In this document: piece by piece, positions 6,350 through 7,038 of the stretch
Layout of the letters: each line of letters opens with the position of its first letter
Numbering within the stretch: position 1 is the stretch's first letter
Source of the DNA: CAXSEF01 sp050955025
GTDB taxonomy: Bacteria > Pseudomonadota > Alphaproteobacteria > Acetobacterales > Acetobacteraceae
DNA: 7,038 bases
NCBI GenBank assembly: GCA_050955025.1
Contig: JBPBQX010000074.1
Coordinates: 1-7,038, forward strand
Direction: 5' to 3'
The notes under the pieces: generated by a model
The model's input: the letters and a program-made list of their open reading frames with translations, nothing else
Database searches by the model: none
Told to the model about the DNA's origin: nothing
Made by a program: the position numbers and the translations under genes

Positions 6350-6420
6350 CTAGGAATGGGTTTCCAAAGGCCCGGCCTTTGGCGGAGCTTGAGGCAGAGC
6401 CTCAACCTTGCCTTCCTTCC
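6350..6420. repeat. Palindromic intergenic repeat, copy 4 (single half, inside a coding 3' end)
   Basis: One half-element with hairpin II at 6364-6372/6374-6382 (CCAAAGGCC/GGCCTTTGG, one-base loop) and hairpin I at 6390-6395/6399-6404 (TGAGGC/GCCTCA, loop AGA), followed by ACCTTGCCTTCC as the terminal sequence. Read on the minus strand, AAACCCATTCCTAG resembles the centre of copy 2 and supplies the stop codon of the MYG1-family gene. The second half is absent. The copy overlaps the coding end of that gene and lies about 97 bases before the FKBP start. Confidence 0.9.
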
Positions 6421-7038
6421 CCGCCGCAACCGCGCGACGCGCCATCTCCAGCGCCCCCTCGCGCGTCCGTGCCCCGCCCACGAAGCGCCGCACGTGCACG
6501 AACACCGCGTCCGCGACGCCCGACGCCTCCGCGAGCGCCGCGTTCTGCAGCCCTGCCCATGCCTCGGGCAGCGGCAGCCGCTGCGCGAACGACCCCGGCT
6601 CCGGTGGCATGCAGTCCACCATCCAGTTGCCGTTGCTCACCGGATAGACCGCGTACACGACCGGCAGGGCATGGTCGAACACCGCGCCTTTCCACGGCAT
6701 CCCCCGGTCCAGCTCCAGGATGCGCGGGTCCGCCGAGGCCGCGTGCGCCGACACGATCCCGGCCGCCGCCGCCAGCCTGGCCCGCAGCGCCGAGGCCCGC
6801 CGGCGCAGAACCCCGTCGACCAGCGCCACCGCCACCGCGAACGCCGCGTCGGTCGCGGCGTCGCTCTGCACGGCGTCCCAGCCGGGGTTGCAGTCCCCCA
6901 CCAGCGAGGATAGCCCGAGCTTGTCGTCCGGGGACGCCGACACCCCGTTGTCGTTCTCGTCGATGCGCCGCACCACGGTCTCGTCGATCTCGGCCGCGAT
7001 CGCGCCCGCCAGCGACTGCTGCGCCGGCGAGAGCAGCG
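6350..7038 (-). CDS. MYG1/UPF0160-family protein, C-terminal part, with repeat-coded tail (gene runs off right edge)
   Basis: The frame is open from the right edge to TAG at 6352-6350, showing 228 residues. The GTG at 6976 is internal, since the residues before it (AAEIDETV) are family-like. Blocks matching MYG1/UPF0160 proteins in order are RRIDENDNGV, LSSLVGDCNPGWD, RGMPWKGAVFDHALPVVYAV, NGNWMVDCMPP, FAQRLPLPEAWAGLQNAAL, FVHVRRFVGGARTREGALEM. MYG1 proteins are DHH-like phosphoesterases, and the eukaryotic member is a 3'-5' RNA exonuclease; the catalytic DHH-type motifs are in the N-terminal half, outside the window. Family proteins normally end soon after the ALEMA block. Here the last ~22 residues (KEGKVEALPQAPPKAGPLETHS) and the stop are coded by repeat copy 4, so the native C-terminus appears to have been replaced or extended by repeat insertion. 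The tail is low in secondary-structure signals and probably tolerated. Confidence 0.88.
   Translation of the reverse strand, partial: LLSPAQQSLAGAIAAEIDETVVRRIDENDNGVSASPDDKLGLSSLVGDCNPGWDAVQSDAATDAAFAVAVALVDGVLRRRASALRARLAAAAGIVSAHAASADPRILELDRGMPWKGAVFDHALPVVYAVYPVSNGNWMVDCMPPEPGSFAQRLPLPEAWAGLQNAALAEASGVADAVFVHVRRFVGGARTREGALEMARRAVAAGKEGKVEALPQAPPKAGPLETHS

Overview
The window is very GC-rich chromosomal DNA (well above 70 % GC by eye, with C or G at most third codon positions). Gene content and the style of the intergenic repeats suggest an alphaproteobacterium, probably Acetobacteraceae; this placement is inference. There are no rRNA, tRNA, CRISPR, integrase or transposase genes. I see seven protein genes, two of them cut by the window edges, and four copies of a palindromic intergenic repeat.

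Layout, left to right: (1) 1-414, minus: N-terminal part of a CgeB-like glycosyltransferase, running off the left edge. (2) 415-654: divergent promoter gap holding a full 128-bp repeat element (475-602), then a C-rich stretch with quadruplex-type spacing. (3) 655-3186, plus: a Cu(I)-exporting P1B-type ATPase (CopA type) with two N-terminal metal-binding domains, starting at TTG behind a strong Shine-Dalgarno. (4) 3201-3289: second repeat. (5) 3322-3948, plus: a small protein related to chorismate lyase (UbiC). (6) 4075-4683, plus: an FMN-dependent NADH-azoreductase (AzoR family). (7) 4685-4790: third repeat, between convergent genes. (8) 4794-5738, minus: an exported alpha/beta hydrolase. (9) 5882-6253, minus: a small cytoplasmic FKBP-type prolyl isomerase. 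(10) 6350-7038, minus: C-terminal part of a MYG1/UPF0160-family protein, whose last ~22 codons and stop lie inside the fourth repeat.

The genes look like single housekeeping or stress functions (copper export, quinone/azo reduction, protein folding, nucleic-acid hydrolysis, cell-surface glycosylation), not one pathway. No stretch over 300 bases lacks a gene.

The most notable content is the repeat. Four of the six intergenic gaps carry it. It is modular: two hairpins per half, and two halves head-to-head in the full copies. The hairpin arms differ between copies by compensatory base changes, which is strong internal evidence that the structure is under selection or is needed for mobility. The halves fall into two subtypes, and the full copies pair one of each, resembling the REP/BIME mosaics of enterobacteria. 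One copy has become the coding C-terminus of a neighbouring gene. I found no convincing new defence or biosynthetic system.
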